Below, one piece after another: positions 1 to 13,097 of a stretch of 64,000 nucleotides of DNA. Source of the DNA: Lingula anatina (Eukaryota > Brachiopoda > Lingulata > Lingulida > Lingulidae); the NCBI RefSeq assembly GCF_001039355.2, contig NW_019775914.1, positions 86,633-150,632 on the forward strand, in the 5' to 3' direction. Below the pieces are notes generated by a model. The model did not search any database, was not told the origin of the DNA, and saw only the letters and a list, made by a program, of their open reading frames with translations. Made by a program: the position numbers and the translations under genes. Position 1 is the first letter of the stretch, and the number at the start of each line of letters is the position of its first letter.

Positions 1-689
1 TATAATTGTCTAAAAGCCAAGACCAATTTTTGGGCTCAATTGAGTTCTTTCATGAAACAGGTTTCTGATTACGTATACCATGAGCTCAGCACCGGATTTC
101 ATTTTAACAACACATCTTCTCTCAGCAATACTAATGATGCGTGAAATGTCAGAGTACTTAGGTTTGCTACCAGTACCTGTGGTGAACCACCATACAGTGT
201 AGTGACTCAATTCATTCAAACAGCATGAATTTTTGTAATTTCCATAATATTAATTTTTTTTAATAAGTAGAAATGTTGATTCAATAGATTTTAAGAACCA
301 ATCACCCTCTTGTCAGAAAGTAAATTTTGACCTGTATCTGAAGAGAGAAAAGATCTATATTAGAAAATGTGTCGTTTGAAAATTATAATAATTACAGTTA
401 ACTGCCAACAGAGATGGATATGACTAAGATAAGTTGACTTCACTTGAGTTTGAAGATGTATTTACTTGATAGTTGCGTGTATTTCAAGTGAAAATGAAAA
501 ACATCTTTTTACAGAACTTACATGCTACCAAGAACTTCTGCATACAGTGTATCAGTTACTGTAACAGTGAGCAATTTCAGCTTTTGTACAGACAAATAAA
601 CTCATTCATAAATTCAGTCTTTACAGTATTGAATAATATTTTTAAAATAGAGAGTGATTAATGTATTGATTTGTACTTAATCATTTCAG

Positions 690-3600
690 CACGACAAGTG
701 ACTGTGTCATCTTCATGCTACTGGGGATCACCCTGGTGATGTCTAACCACTACTGGCACACGGGGTTTACACTCTGGGTCATAGTCCTCTGCCTGATATT
801 CAGGTTTATTGGTAGGTGGTTTCCATTTAAGTATTTAACATTTGAAATTTTGGTTTGTTTTTGTTTAATTAAATACTTTATTTATGTGAGAAATGTTATT
901 GATGTGTATTTATTTATTTTTACTTAGTTGTAATTTTTTTTTTTTTTTTTTTGGTAAAAATTCTGATGTAAGTTTTGAACGTCTGTACCGGTAGTATAAT
1001 AATATATTATACACTTGTTGTAAGGATACTTTAAATTTCAGACTGGTATAAAGCAATTACAAAATAAGAAATAAGCTCTGATGTTACCTATATTTTACAG
1101 TGGTATACTTTCTGAGCTTTATTGCCAACCGTTGCAACAGACTCCGTGTCATAACTCTGGAGGAACAATTTATAATGGTAAGCATCTGGTATCTAGCCGT
1201 TGCAGTACAATATAATTGGCCATTAAGGCTAGTCAGCAGTACACCATGTAAAGTAGGTGTTCAATAAATAATGACATCAAGTGACAAAATGAAAAACAAT
1301 GTTAATGCTTATTTTTAGCAACGGTGTTGATTTTAAAATTGCATGTTTTGTAATTGTAATATTATGTGCTATCCTCCAGCAGTATGACATACATGTAGAT
1401 GTCTTTTGGCATATACTTCTCTAAGACATTCTCATTGAAGACATCCCTTTACTAACCAAGTAATAATATATGTTTTTTTTGTTTTGTTTTTTTCAGGCTT
1501 ATGGGGGACTGAGAGGAGCCGTCTGCTTTTCTCTGGTGGCCATGTTGGAAGAAAGTAGTCTGCCACAAACTAGGAACATGTTTGTAACTGCTACCTTGGC
1601 TGTGATTATTTTCACAGTTGTAATACAGGTAAAGATGGAGTGAATATTTGTTCTTGAGCCCCATTAAGAACAAGAATAGATTCATTGTTATTTAAAGTGA
1701 ACAACAAAGGAAAAATCGAAGAAAACAAAAGTAGAATAAAGAGTTTTTATTTTTGTTGACCCTGTATTCTTAAATATAAATAAAACAGCTGCTACAAAAT
1801 TTCCTTAATCTGATAACAGGTCTTAGGCACTGATTATAATTCTGTTGTGTTTTCGTGAATGTGTTAAGTGTGACAGTGATTTTATGCTGGATGTGTTAGT
1901 TCACTCCCAGTTTTTATTAAGTTTCATATTTCACATGTCTAAAAAACTGAACATGATTATTTGTTATTGAATCCACTTTTGGTCTGTACATTTTGATATT
2001 ATTTCTTACATGTAAATTTATTATTATTATTATTATTATTATTAAGGAAATAGGTGCTTGATCTTACTGTAAATCCTTCCGTTTCTAACAGGGCATTACT
2101 ATCAAGCCACTTGTCAATCTCCTACGAATAACAAGACAAAGTGATGAGGCAAAGACTCTTCATGAAGAAATAAGTATACATGTAAGATTACAATAATTTT
2201 ATCATGTCATATACATGTACATAGAACTGCATTGCATTGCAAACTACATCTGGCATATCAAACTTGCTTGCAAAACTACTTGAGACATTTAACCTGGCTG
2301 TATAATTATTTTTCCAAATCACTGGAAAAAACAATCTGCAAACCTGACAGAATATGTGGTTAACTGCCTATTTGACAAATGCATTAAATATTGTATTGAT
2401 TAGTAATATGCTGAAAGATAAAATGTGTTTATGGAAAGATTTTTCCCATGTTTTATTTCACTCAAATAAGTGTTAGTAGTTTGTTAAACTTTTTACATTG
2501 ATTTTTAACTGTGAAAATTTTTAGGTCACAGACCATGTTTTGGCTGGTATTGAGGAAATAGTTGGAACTCACGGAGAAAACTGGTTGAGGGTGAGGACAT
2601 GTAACTGAAAGGAGTAATTAAAATGTGTCTCCATTGAATTTCATCAGTAAGTTGCTTGTCATATAGTTTGCAATATTTGTATTTCAGCTATTATTCCATC
2701 AATTTTCAATAACAGCTTTTGTGACATGGAGTATAATTTTCCTCACAGGAAAAAATCAACTACATAGACAACAAATACTTCAAGCACTGGCTACAGAGGG
2801 TTCCTCACACCAGTGATGAACAGATCATGGAACTTTACCAGAAAATTGCTTTAAAGTAAGTTTCAGATTTGAACATAATTGATGAAAATGTGTTTCAGTA
2901 TTTGCACAGCAAAGACGACATTCACACAAGGAAAGAGTATCATAGTTTTTCAAAACTGAGACCATCAGCCTGAGGGTCTTTCTGTTTATGTAAAAAACAC
3001 CACTTACTACATCAGGGCCCCGTATCTCAAAAGTATCGCGCATTGCGACCGTGCGCAAGCATCTCGTTTCCATAACTTACCCATACTCGTCCCATATAAT
3101 ACATTGTAGCCTCTATTTGATATAGCGATTTGCAATACAAGATGCTTTCGAGATACGGGGCCCGCCCGGATCTTGTTTCGACAAGATAGAAGAGAGAGAG
3201 AAGGAAATTATGTATATGTGAATTGGTGTCAGTCTCTGATAATGCACCATTAAATATAGGCTGCTTGCTGCTACCAAACAGATTACATTGGGACTCAGTT
3301 GTGCCTTGGATTACAAAATGCCTTGTTGATTGTAAGCATCATGGTGCAACTTGTTTCTGGGTGTCAGTTAGTTCATTTCAGGTTTAGTTAGTCCTAGTAT
3401 GAATGCACCTTTTAAGGGTTAATTTTTCACGTGATAACAATAAAAATAATTAAACATTGAAGATTGTTTTCTGTCCATCTTGGTAAGTGGCCAAACTATT
3501 ATAATAACAGCTTTTATGTTCTCTTGCAGACAGCACTTTGAAAGTATTGAAGGAACAGTAGCAGCAAGAATGGCTGTGGAAGAGGAACTGCAGAAACTGT

Positions 3601-6600
3601 AAGACTGACTTTGTGGCAGATTTGATGTACTTCTCATCATTATATACGCATTCTGATTTATAATCATCTTTAAGATCGGCCCTTAAAAGCTTGGATTCAA
3701 TTCAAATCTTTCATATAATCAGCTTTTACATTCAACAGTTTACATATGATTGCTACATCTGAAACTAGCAAAAATTGGGTAGTATGCAATAGGTACATGT
3801 AGAGTGCTTTTGCATAGCCAAATGTACTGCATACCCTGGTATATTCAATTTACTCATTTCTTTTTTGCTTTCAGTATAATGTACCTTTAAGTGTAGACAC
3901 CTCTGTGCTACATTGTTAGAATAATTATAATAAATCCTGTGCAAAAACATTAATTGCTTCAACCACCCTGTTGGGAAATACATGTATTAATGGTTTAATG
4001 AATATAATTCAAACCTCTGCTTTAATTTGCATCTATGGTATGTGCTTTCACAGTCTTATTTTCACAACTGGTCCAATAGAGATCGGGAAAATGTGACCAC
4101 TTGTCAATGAAGTTACCAGACCGAGACTTTTCTTTAAATTTTCATAGATTTAAATTTTTTTTTGTGTGTCATTTCCTTCTTTTTTCTTATAATCCAAAAT
4201 TATATCTATATAGACCACCAGCTCATTTAACCTTGGACTTATAGTTATATGAGCACATGTACATCTGGTGACTTTAGTGTTAAATTGGTGATTTTCTCAG
4301 TTGACATGTTAGTTGGTTGTGAAAAGGGCCATTTTCAGTGTGTTGCTTCATTTAACAGAGAGGAGGTTTTGGAGAATGACGACGACCTGGATGAAGACTT
4401 CAAGGAGAAGATTGAAAACGAGATCATAGAACTGAGGCAAGAAGCACATGCACACACACATGCATACACACACACACATACACACAAACACACACACACA
4501 GGTGCACATGTCACACACTGTGACACATCTGGGGCAGATTTACTCAAAGGTGGGCTTCTGGTTTCAAAGACAGTTGTAATTTTTTGAATGAAGAATATTA
4601 ATTTTTTTAACATGTGATTTAATGTCTAAATCATGTAAAAGCTTTTCAGTCTACTTGTAGATCTGCCCCTATGTGTTTGTGCGTGTGGTTTGTGTGATCA
4701 TAAGCTCTATAAATGTATCCTTCTGTGGTTCTTTGGCAGCTTGGTTAATAGGATATATACTTCCCCTAAAGCTTACTTTACCTAAAGCAAATATCATCTT
4801 GTACTAGGTACAATGTCTCTCTTAAGCAGTAATTTTTGTATAAAATATGAGTTAACATTTATAGTCAACTTTATATATTATATAATTATGGTAGTTGTAA
4901 GTGATTCTGTTTTTGATGGCATAGAATAAGTGTGTAGAATAATTACGGTACATATTTAAACTTATATGAGAAAAAATGAAAGTGGGATTGTATTGTACTA
5001 TTAATTATGGCTTGTGAGACATATTGTGACAAAATGGTCAAATTGACCTTACTGTTATTTGGCAGACTTTCATACTGATTGTTTGGATTCTCTACTGTGA
5101 AGTTACCTATTGGATAATGTTTTGTGCTACTTTGTGTGTGTGTGTGTTATATTTATGGCCCTGACACTAGAATGGGATTCAACCAAAACTATTCTTTAAC
5201 TAAGAAAGCAGACTCCTGATCACTTTACAACTGCCTGCTTTCAATGAATTTCATCTCACTCAAAACTTATACTCCTGGGGATTGTGGTTTTTTAGTGAGT
5301 TTGGTAAACCCCCTCTAATTCATGGCCAAAGACTGGTTTATACTCTATAATATTGATATCTGATCAGCTGTGTGTTAGTGTGAGGTCAAATTCAGAACAG
5401 TGGACTAATAAGTCAGGGGATCAAATATGGCTGACCCACTTGAATACTTACCCATGGGGAATCTATTTAGTGTCTATTAGTGGATTAGAAGGCTAGTTTT
5501 TTAGTGGGTCACCATATTTGACCCACGGACTAGTTAGTCCACTGTTCTGAATGTGGCCTAAGTGCTTACTTATATACAGGAAATATCTTATTGTTGGTTT
5601 GATTTACAGGAGAGCCTCCATGATGCCTGGCAGTGTGGACATGTCCTGCTTTAGAAGGTAATTGTATTGGTATCATGAGAACAGTCAGCTCTGGCTGTGA
5701 AAGGCCAGTCTAAGGGTGCATTCTCAGACATTTAGATCGATCCAGAGATTTAGAATTAGATCAACCTAACTCCCTGGTGGTTCACGCTAAATTGCAGTCA
5801 GCCGAGCGCACCATAGTTAATTACCCCCTTACAGCTTTTTGTAGGCGGGACAGACACTTAAGCCGGCTAAGCTGAGAGTAATCTAGTGAGACTCCCCACA
5901 GGGACAGATCGATTTAAAATTAATGGGAATGGGGTCTAAATGTATAGTTTATGATGAAGAGAAAAAAATCCCATCTTATCATAGTTTTCCTTGAAATTAC
6001 TCAGAGGGTACACATACAACCTAAAATCAGTAGATCAATAAAAAGAAATATTTTCCTCAGTAATAAAAATATTTAAAAATAAATTAAGTACAGTATATGC
6101 TTGTCAGACATAATAATATTTTTCCTCATTAAATTTTGGAACCATGAAGTCTTTTGGATAATTTTGAATATAAACAAAAAATTTTCCTTCCAGGAGGAGT
6201 ACATTGCATCCCCCGTTTGATGACCATTTGTCAAGTGACAGGTACTAGTACTTACACAAATACATTATGTAGTTTGTGTGATATCTCAAAAAGAAGGATA
6301 TTTTATGCACAAATTATTTTAATCATTTTGTTCACATTGAAAAGCACCTTTAGAGAGGTCAGTGACTTCATAGATTGCAGTTAGCTTCATGTGTATGTAT
6401 AATTTATATATGACCACTTTAACTTCATGCCATACATATAGCTTTATTGAAAAATATTTAGATAGGCTGACTAACAGTGGTTGTCTTCCATTGTGGTAGG
6501 TGTGAAACATTTTTCCATTGCGATAGGTGTGATCATGCTTTCCATTGCGACAGGTGTGATTAGTATTGCAGTAAATGACATGGTATCACTGTTATATGAA

Positions 6601-9600
6601 TAGGTACTTTGTGTACAAATCATTTGAGGAGTGATGCCACTGATAGTCTAAGAGAAGACAACGGGTGGATAAGAGTAATGTACTCAGTTTATCATGAGTA
6701 CACATTGTTATTAAATACTTGTATCTTTACTGTATGTACCTCAGTTAAAGAACATTTGGATGACTAATGACTTTTTATGTGTACACTCGCTTAGGTCTGT
6801 ACACATTAAATGATGACCAATGGGGATGCCAACATGCAGCAATTTTTTTTTCTTTTTTTTTTTTTCTTAGTTGCATGTTAGCACCTTAGCATCAGAAGAT
6901 GCTCCCATTTGGGTATGTTGTAAAAAGATCTGCTTTTCAGATAGTATAATGTTTTCAAATTGACTTATAGTACACAGAAGAACCTTTCAGTAGGAAAAAT
7001 ATCAAATTGACAAATTACCCTTGTCTCATGAATTATCTTGGTTTTTCCTACAAGCAGGATTTGTCTTGGTGTATTGTTATATTTGTCATTTCTTTATCAT
7101 TATAATGATTGTGGCAGACAAGACTTCTTTTATGATTACTTCTGTAATTAAAAGTAACTCATTTTTCTTCAGATATTTTCTTTATTGTCACATTCAATTT
7201 ATAAAATTGAAGATAGTATAGAATAAAATATTAATCCAGTCTCCCATCACCAATTTACAAATTAAGAGGGAAGGAAATTGTCTAAGTTGATCTTTATGTC
7301 TTCCCAAGTAAAGCCTTTAAGGATGTGATGATTACTTAGTGCATGAACAATTTTCCGTTCCAGAGATGAGGTTGACTTTCCCTTACGTTCATCATCTTTT
7401 CGCTTGAAACGTTCTGGTGGCTCCATCTATAGGGCAGTCCCTCAGTCACCTAAGACTGCTACTGCCACCTATAGACCATTACCTCGATTGTCAACAGAGA
7501 GGTGAAACATGGCATGAAAATTGGTTGTATTTTAAAGTCATTCAGTTTGTCTTATTATATTATTGCTTTCACCTTGCTTTACAGTGGCTTACGTAAATCT
7601 TTTGAGATGACAAGGACTTGATATTTATTTCTGGCTGCAACATGTTTTGTCATGGCTTTGTATTAGACATTGTAAATGTGTTTAAGGCCTTGTGAGTATT
7701 TTTTTCAGCTTGAAAAAAAATCTTGTTTGCTACATTTAGTTATCATAGAGCTGGTATCTCCAAATAAAAACTGATGTTGAAGACTGTACAGTATATAGTG
7801 ATTGGTTTGAATAACTATAAATGGAATGGAAATTAAGCGTGATTCATCATGATAATGCTGTCACAATATTAGTTTCTAACTCATTAAGTTGTCAGTGTAG
7901 AAATAATACCATATCATGTTTTTTGGCAGGACTAAGTTCCATTCTATAAAACTTTCTATCTAATTTAAACTTAGTGAAGGGAAGGGATTTTGAAAGCATG
8001 TATTTTAAGATATTACCGAGTTTTGAAGTCTACAGGACACTGAATGTGTTTGAAGATGTCTGAAACAATTCATTATTGCTTGTGGCCATCAAAATTTTTG
8101 TTTTTCATGTTAAAATCCTATATTTAGGGGCACTTGTTTAACAATTGCATATAAAATGTGTTTTAATGTGTTGTATTTAGGTCAAAACTTTTCTGTGTTT
8201 GCCCTATTGTGTGAAAATTTACATACCCTTGAAAGTTTCCCTATTCTCACCCCTGTCTGTTTATTTAATTGTGTGTTTAATTGTGTTCTGTTTTATCTAG
8301 TTTCCATTTATATCAATTTATATATTTGTTATTTTTATTATTTATGATTTAATTTTTTTTTAATTACTGTTTTGTTTTTGTTATGCTGTGTGGTGTGTGT
8401 TCAGTGTTTTTGCTGTAGGTATAAATTTATATAAACACTGATGTTTTGTTATATGTTGTATTTATGCATTGATATAAAAAAAAAACAAAATAGATTCAGA
8501 TGTGTTATTCTTGATACTATTTATTGATTGTACATGGCTTGCTAAAAACAGTTAAGAACATGTCTAATGAAGATAAGTTTGTGCCTTTTGAAAACCATTC
8601 TTAAAATGTTTATTTATTAAAAAGTGGGACATTTGTTGACAAAAATTGACCAAAACTGCAATGTTTTATTTCCTTATAAGCAAGTTCTTATCTACATGTA
8701 CAAGTTTATTATGTCTAAGTAACTACTGCTTTTAATACAAGAATTTGGTCAGTGTGAAACCCACCATTCCAGTTATATATGTATATATTTAACCTTTTTT
8801 TTAATTAGCAGAAATTTCCAGGGTTTCCATAAAAAAAGGCCTTTAGGATCTTGTGTCAGTTATGAGGATGATTGTACATGCACACCACCAATCGAACAGA
8901 GTAACTGATATAACTTACATCCAGGATTCAGGGGCGGATTGAGGCCGTCTTTTGAGTCTTCCAGAAGACGGTCAGATTTTCAAATTTATATTGATGGGTA
9001 TCTAATTTTTTGTTATTGGAAGACGGTCAAAAATGGAGGCTGGTTCAACAAAGATAATTTGGAAGACTGTCAGAAAATATCTCTGGATCCACCCCTGGAA
9101 TTCACCACTTAAATTTTCAGTTCATGTGTAAGATGATCCTGAGAAAAAAACTACATGTAAGTACATGTACGTTTAGTATAAGAAAAAACTTTTAAAGTGT
9201 CACAATATTTTCATAATTTTCCTTTTTCTCCCAGTGAAGAAGACTTAGAGACAATGGTGGAAACGCCTGACCTAGTGGCTAACCACCTGGACAGAGAAAG
9301 TGAGTGTGTGCATGCCATTTTTTTCAATAAAGGCATACAATGTGAACCATGCAGTGTATATGGCAGAAAATAATTGACCAGTTCAAAGGCTGCATTTTAT
9401 TAACTTTTATTTCTCCTGAGATAATCAGCAGAGCATGTGGTATTGACCATCGTGTTGTGTTTGAATTGGATGCTGTCTGCAGATTTTTGAAAGTCACATC
9501 ATGATATTTTCCTTACTACAAGAGAAATCAATTGATAAAATATATTCAAAAAAATATTTTAAGTTCTTAACCTTGATAAGAAAAGTTGTGAATGGGATGT

Positions 9601-10900
9601 AGAGTACAATCCAAAATAATTGTCTTTTGCAAGTAACTTAAGGTCATGAATCTGATAATAATAAAATATTTAGAATAAATCAATTTTTATAGTAATATCA
9701 TACTGCCACGTCAAATCTTTTTTTATTTTCAGAATTTGGGCATGATTATCCTGATTATGATTATCCTAGGCGATCTAGCATGCCAACCAGCAAGAGACCC
9801 CCACTCAGCCCTCTCCTCTCACAAATGAGACGCCGCTTCAGCACTGCTCTGACTGGAAGGCGTGGGAGCAATGCTGCAGTCCCCACGACGCCACTGGGGC
9901 CATTACCAACAGCAGAACCCCCACCACCGCCCCCTACAGTCCAAGACTTGCATAAGATTTTTATGAAAAATCCTGCTCAGAAAGTGAGTGGCAGTTTTAT
10001 GTGTCACAAATCCTTCTGTCGGAATCCCTTTATTTATTTTTTTCTGTTTAGGATAATTTTAAATAAGAGACTTCAGTCTGCTCTAATCTTTCATATTAAT
10101 TTTTAACTATTGATAAATGAGTAATTTTGACATATTTATCCTTTGACCAGATCCACCAAAAAAGCAACAAAAACATGGTTCGTGTAGAAAGCTCCGATTT
10201 ACTCCACCAACTGCACAGCAAACAGCAAAGAGTTCAGCGCTGTAATCGAAGCATGAGCCTGGCTTTCGGAGGTGGCCTTGTCTCACCAACCAGTGCTGAC
10301 AACTCACCCAGAGACTCCCCAGCAACGCAGCACAGAAAGGCCATTGAAGCCATAAGGGGGCGTTACCGTGCTCGATCGGGTACGATGGGGAATATAGACT
10401 TGCCAAATGGAGGATTTAGGCGACCTTCCAATGACACCTTGAACATGGATTCCCATGAAACTGGTACTCGCCATCGTTCCAGCACTGTTCCAGAGAAGGA
10501 GCTCAGGAATGGTTTTTCACCAAGGAGGGGAGGAAGCCAACATACAGCACGTCTTGCCATACCCAGTACTCTTCAGGAAGTGGAGGACGAGGAAGGGAGC
10601 AATTCAGTGGGTTCAAAAGAAGACTTGCATGTTAGATTTGCTGGAGAAAGGTCGCGCTCAAGGTCATCTTCACTGGACATTGATGACCGGCGATCTAGGT
10701 CTAGGTCACGTTCTCTTGATCAGAACGGTTTTGCTGCAGGAGCAAAGGAATTTGAGACTATTGACATAGAAAAGACTGATCCAAAAGTAGATGAAAAGGA
10801 AAAAAGTAAAAAAGCTACTATTTTCTTTATAGATGATGAAAAACAGAATGATAAAGATGATGCTGGTAATGCTGATGAAGATGAAGACACAAGACTGTGA
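690..10900 (+). CDS. Na+/H+ exchanger, NHE3-like (SLC9 family), 3' part, 14 exons
   Basis: Exons read in one continuous frame: 690-811, 1101-1177, 1497-1628, 2092-2181, 2525-2590, 2749-2855, 3530-3598, 4359-4436, 5610-5657, 6194-6241, 7364-7501, 9235-9299, 9733-9983 and 10151-10900 (stop TGA). They sum to 2041 nt, about 679 residues; the N-terminal transmembrane half lies left of the window. The early exons carry NHE hallmarks: TTSDCVIFMLLG in a late membrane helix, AYGGLRGAVCFSL, and the juxtamembrane VTDHVLAGIEEIVG (compare the DHVxxGIEDIxG of NHE1-5). Family knowledge: these plasma-membrane antiporters exchange cytosolic H+ for Na+. The long cytoplasmic tail contains LRRAS (PKA type), RLKRSGGS, PPPPPP, two RS-rich runs, an acidic end and the terminal DTRL, a class I PDZ ligand. 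The PKA-type site and PDZ ligand suggest regulation like NHE3 through NHERF scaffolds (inference). The exons at 4359, 5610, 6194 and 7364 all start and end in the same phase, so they could be skipped in frame. Paralog assignment within NHE1-5 is uncertain. Confidence 0.93.
3015..3163. mobile_element. MITE, about 149 bp, ends GGGCCCCGTATCTC
   Basis: The left end reads GGGCCCCGTATCTCAAAAGT. The reverse complement of the right end matches it over about 23 bases with two mismatches. It has no coding capacity and lies in an exchanger intron. Fold-back structure with matched ends is typical of a non-autonomous DNA transposon. I see no clear target-site duplication and cannot name the superfamily. 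Confidence 0.7.
4450..4500. repeat. (CA)n microsatellite
   Basis: An almost pure CA tract just inside the GC-AG intron. Read through, it makes an apparent open frame of Thr/His repeats, which I treat as spurious. Confidence 0.9.
5383..5559. mobile_element. Palindromic MITE, about 177 bp (ATTCAGAACAG family)
   Basis: The left arm contains ATTCAGAACAGTGGACTAA, and the same string appears as reverse complement at the right end. The similarity continues through ATCAAATATGG and GACCCACT, so each arm is about 50 bases. A related element lies at 14708-14913. Intronic, with no coding content. Confidence 0.75.
5711..5937 (-). mobile_element. GATCGATC-family MITE, copy 1
   Basis: About 225 bp. It ends in imperfect inverted repeats rich in AGATCGATC, and carries conserved inner blocks (CCCTTACAGC, TAGGCGGGAC, GGTTCACGCTAA). 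It is the reverse complement of the copy at 15175-15393. Other copies: 17252-17470, 24486-24704, 30622-30824, 46282-46495. In an exchanger intron. Confidence 0.85.
8929..9097. mobile_element. hAT-like MITE, 169 bp, ends CAGGGGYGGAT
   Basis: The left end is CAGGGGCGGATTGAGG, and the reverse complement of the right end is CAGGGGTGGATCCAGAG. Flanking GGATT and GAATT could be a mutated 5-bp target duplication. The inside repeats the word GGAAGACNGTCA. The CAGGGG ends resemble those of hAT elements (inference). Intronic. Confidence 0.7.
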
Positions 10901-12518
10901 TAATCTTATTTCTTTGGAATTGTTATTTTCCAAGCTATTATTAAAGAATTGTTTGCCATGATTTAAGGACAAAAAATATTTTTCCCCTGTTTTTGTATTT
11001 TTTTTTTTATTTTAATTGTATTTATGTATTTTAAGTGTTTGTTTCTTTAGGTGGATATATCGTAAGATATGAAAAAGTTTGATACTATACAAGCAAAAAT
11101 GCTCTCCAACTGATCAAATTAGAAGTTGGGTTGAATTCTTCATTGTGTGGTTTTTTCTCCTTTACCAATGAATGTCTTATGAATTCCAAGTGAACAGTCC
11201 AAAAATCTTGTCCTTATTCATGTAATATAAGATTTTCTGTTATAACATGTGACAAGTGGATGCAGGCTTCAAAACTCAAAATGAGCATTTAGTTGAGGTG
11301 TGTGTTAGTGTGATGGAAAAATGGTGCATAATAAAAAGACTGAAATCCAGATGGGCTACAAAATTGTGATTGGCAAAATGTGCATAATAGAAATACAGGA
11401 ATGGGATTATTATGCTGCTTAGTCCTACATTTTTGTTTAATATTCAACTTTTGCCAACCATCATATGATGCACACAATTGTTATTGTTTGAATTGTTACT
11501 GCTCTTTATAAATGATATTCGGATAGAAGGTTAAGGGGGAAATATCTTATCATATCAAAACAAGTATAAGGGTTGATTAGCCTTATGTTAGTGAAATATG
11601 CCATATTCAGAAGATTCAAGTGTAATTATTGATTAGTTATTTCAAATGTTGAAATTTAAGATTATGATAAGACTCAAAAAAATTCACTCTTGAAGTGTGG
11701 TTACTTACACTGTTTCAAATTAATGAAAAAAGTGAGGCTTTTATTGGGCATCATTGGTATCAAAAATGCATATACTGTTTTTTTATCATTTTCTCAATTT
11801 TTTCTACATTATTTACTATTCCATAGTAAGTTTCATGCTAAAAATGTCCAACACTTGTGTATTAATTTTTTGTGCTTTTGCATCTATACAGTATTATGTT
11901 CTTGTTATTTCTTTGTAATATGTATTTTCAGAATTCAAGAGCAAAAAAGAATCACCTTGAGTGTCCTGAGTCTGTGTTAACTCTCCACCATTATTAGCGT
12001 GCTTTTGCCATTTCCAGCATACATGTAATGCATCAGAAACACAAGAAGCATGCTGATAATCGTGGAGAGTCCTTAGAGACCTATGAAACCAAGAGTGGGA
12101 CAAATATATTAGATATTATTTATTCTGCATTTAGTTGTTATTAAATTATCAAATTTCTTATGAATAGCTATATAACTATAGTTCACAGCTACAACGGAAA
12201 TGTGATATTTTAACTAATTTATTGATGAAACAAATTTAAACTAATTATACTCCCCCACTTTAGACAAAGGCCATACCTCCCCCCTCCCCCAAACAGAACG
12301 AAAAAAGGGAAAATGAAAGCACTTGCCTCAAGTTGTTGACTGCTCTTCATTTCAGTGACACACACTGTACACTATTACATTGACAGGTAAACCAATATGG
12401 TGTTTCTGCCCCCCGAAATATCTCTCTACTGATATGTATGTTGGAAGCTGCTGCACTAGATTATGTATAATATGTACACCTCTTCTTATTCTAACTTCAC
12501 GTGCATGTATCTGTCAAA
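10901..12518. other. 3' UTR of exchanger and flanking non-coding DNA
   Basis: AT-rich sequence after the exchanger stop. A possible polyadenylation signal AATAAA lies at 11330-11335; the true transcript end cannot be fixed. An imperfect hairpin sits at 11979-12070. I see no other gene here. Confidence 0.5.
11979..12070. repeat. Imperfect hairpin, about 92 bp
   Basis: The left arm includes ACTCTCCACCATTATTAGCG. The right arm, reverse complemented, reads ACTCTCCACGATTATCAGCA. The arms are about 27 bases with a few mismatches, and the loop is about 37 bases. It is either a fold-back element remnant or, less likely, a structured RNA. Confidence 0.55.
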
Positions 12519-12684
12519 CTGGTGGATCTAGGAATTTAAGAAGGATGAATGAAATGTACGCAAATTTAGGCATTTTTGGTGTGTCAGTTGGCCTCAGTGT
12601 GTATTTTTACTCTTATTTTGAGAAGAGGCAAATGAGTTTGGGAGTATTCCCCAAAACGAAAGTGAGCATCCTGGATCTGCCCCT
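12519..12684. mobile_element. Degenerate hAT-like MITE, CAGGGG end
   Basis: The right end, reverse complemented, reads CAGGGGCAGATCCAGGATG. The left end is a decayed version (CTGGTGGATCTAGGAATTT). The length, about 166 bp, agrees with the copy at 8929-9097. No coding potential. Confidence 0.55.
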
Positions 12685-12822
12685 GTATCACGTACTTACT
12701 CTGAATCTGTAACTGTTCACGTATCACCTTTTGTATAACATAATATATTTGCATATATAATGCTATGCATAAATAAACTTGGAAAAATTGAGTCATTGTT
12801 GAATATTTTAAAAAAATTCCCC

Positions 12823-13097
12823 CTAAAGGGATAATAACTCTTCGTTTTGACCAAAAAATGAATTTTCCTGGAGTAAACAACAATTTTCCCATACTTACCA
12901 ATGGTTGATGAATCCATTTTTACATTCAAAGTTAGTCCCTGTTTTTTTTTTTCTAAAATGTTTGGTTTTTTGTTAAAATCTCTTAAGTGGTCTGAAGGCG
13001 AGCTTAGATATCAGAATATAGTATAGTTCTATGAGATGTTCACAATGTTTTTATTGTGAAATATAGATCTCATACAAAGAGTTATTATCCCTTTAAG
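12823..13097. mobile_element. MITE, about 275 bp, ends TAAAGGGATAATAACTC
   Basis: The left arm reads CTAAAGGGATAATAACTCTT, and the right arm is its reverse complement with a one-base insertion. The interior is AT-rich and non-coding. Ends of the type AAAGGGNNATAACTC are, from memory, frequent in mollusc genomes; I treat this only as a hint about the host. Confidence 0.65.

Larger units (their letters stand above)
4437..5609 (+). other. GC-AG intron in the exchanger gene
   Basis: The exon ending at 4436 is followed by GCAAGA rather than GT. Only this join keeps the reading frame into the exon at 5610. Its donor, AG|GCAAG, fits the consensus of the minor GC-AG intron class. The join creates codons for Leu-Arg-Arg-Ala-Ser. 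The intron starts almost directly with a CA microsatellite (about 4450-4500) and contains a palindromic MITE at 5383-5559. Confidence 0.75.

Noticed and set aside
4249-4587. 112-codon open frame running through an exchanger exon and a CA repeat
   Set aside because: Only 4359-4436 is exon. The rest is intron and microsatellite, and the true frame leaves through the GC donor at 4437.
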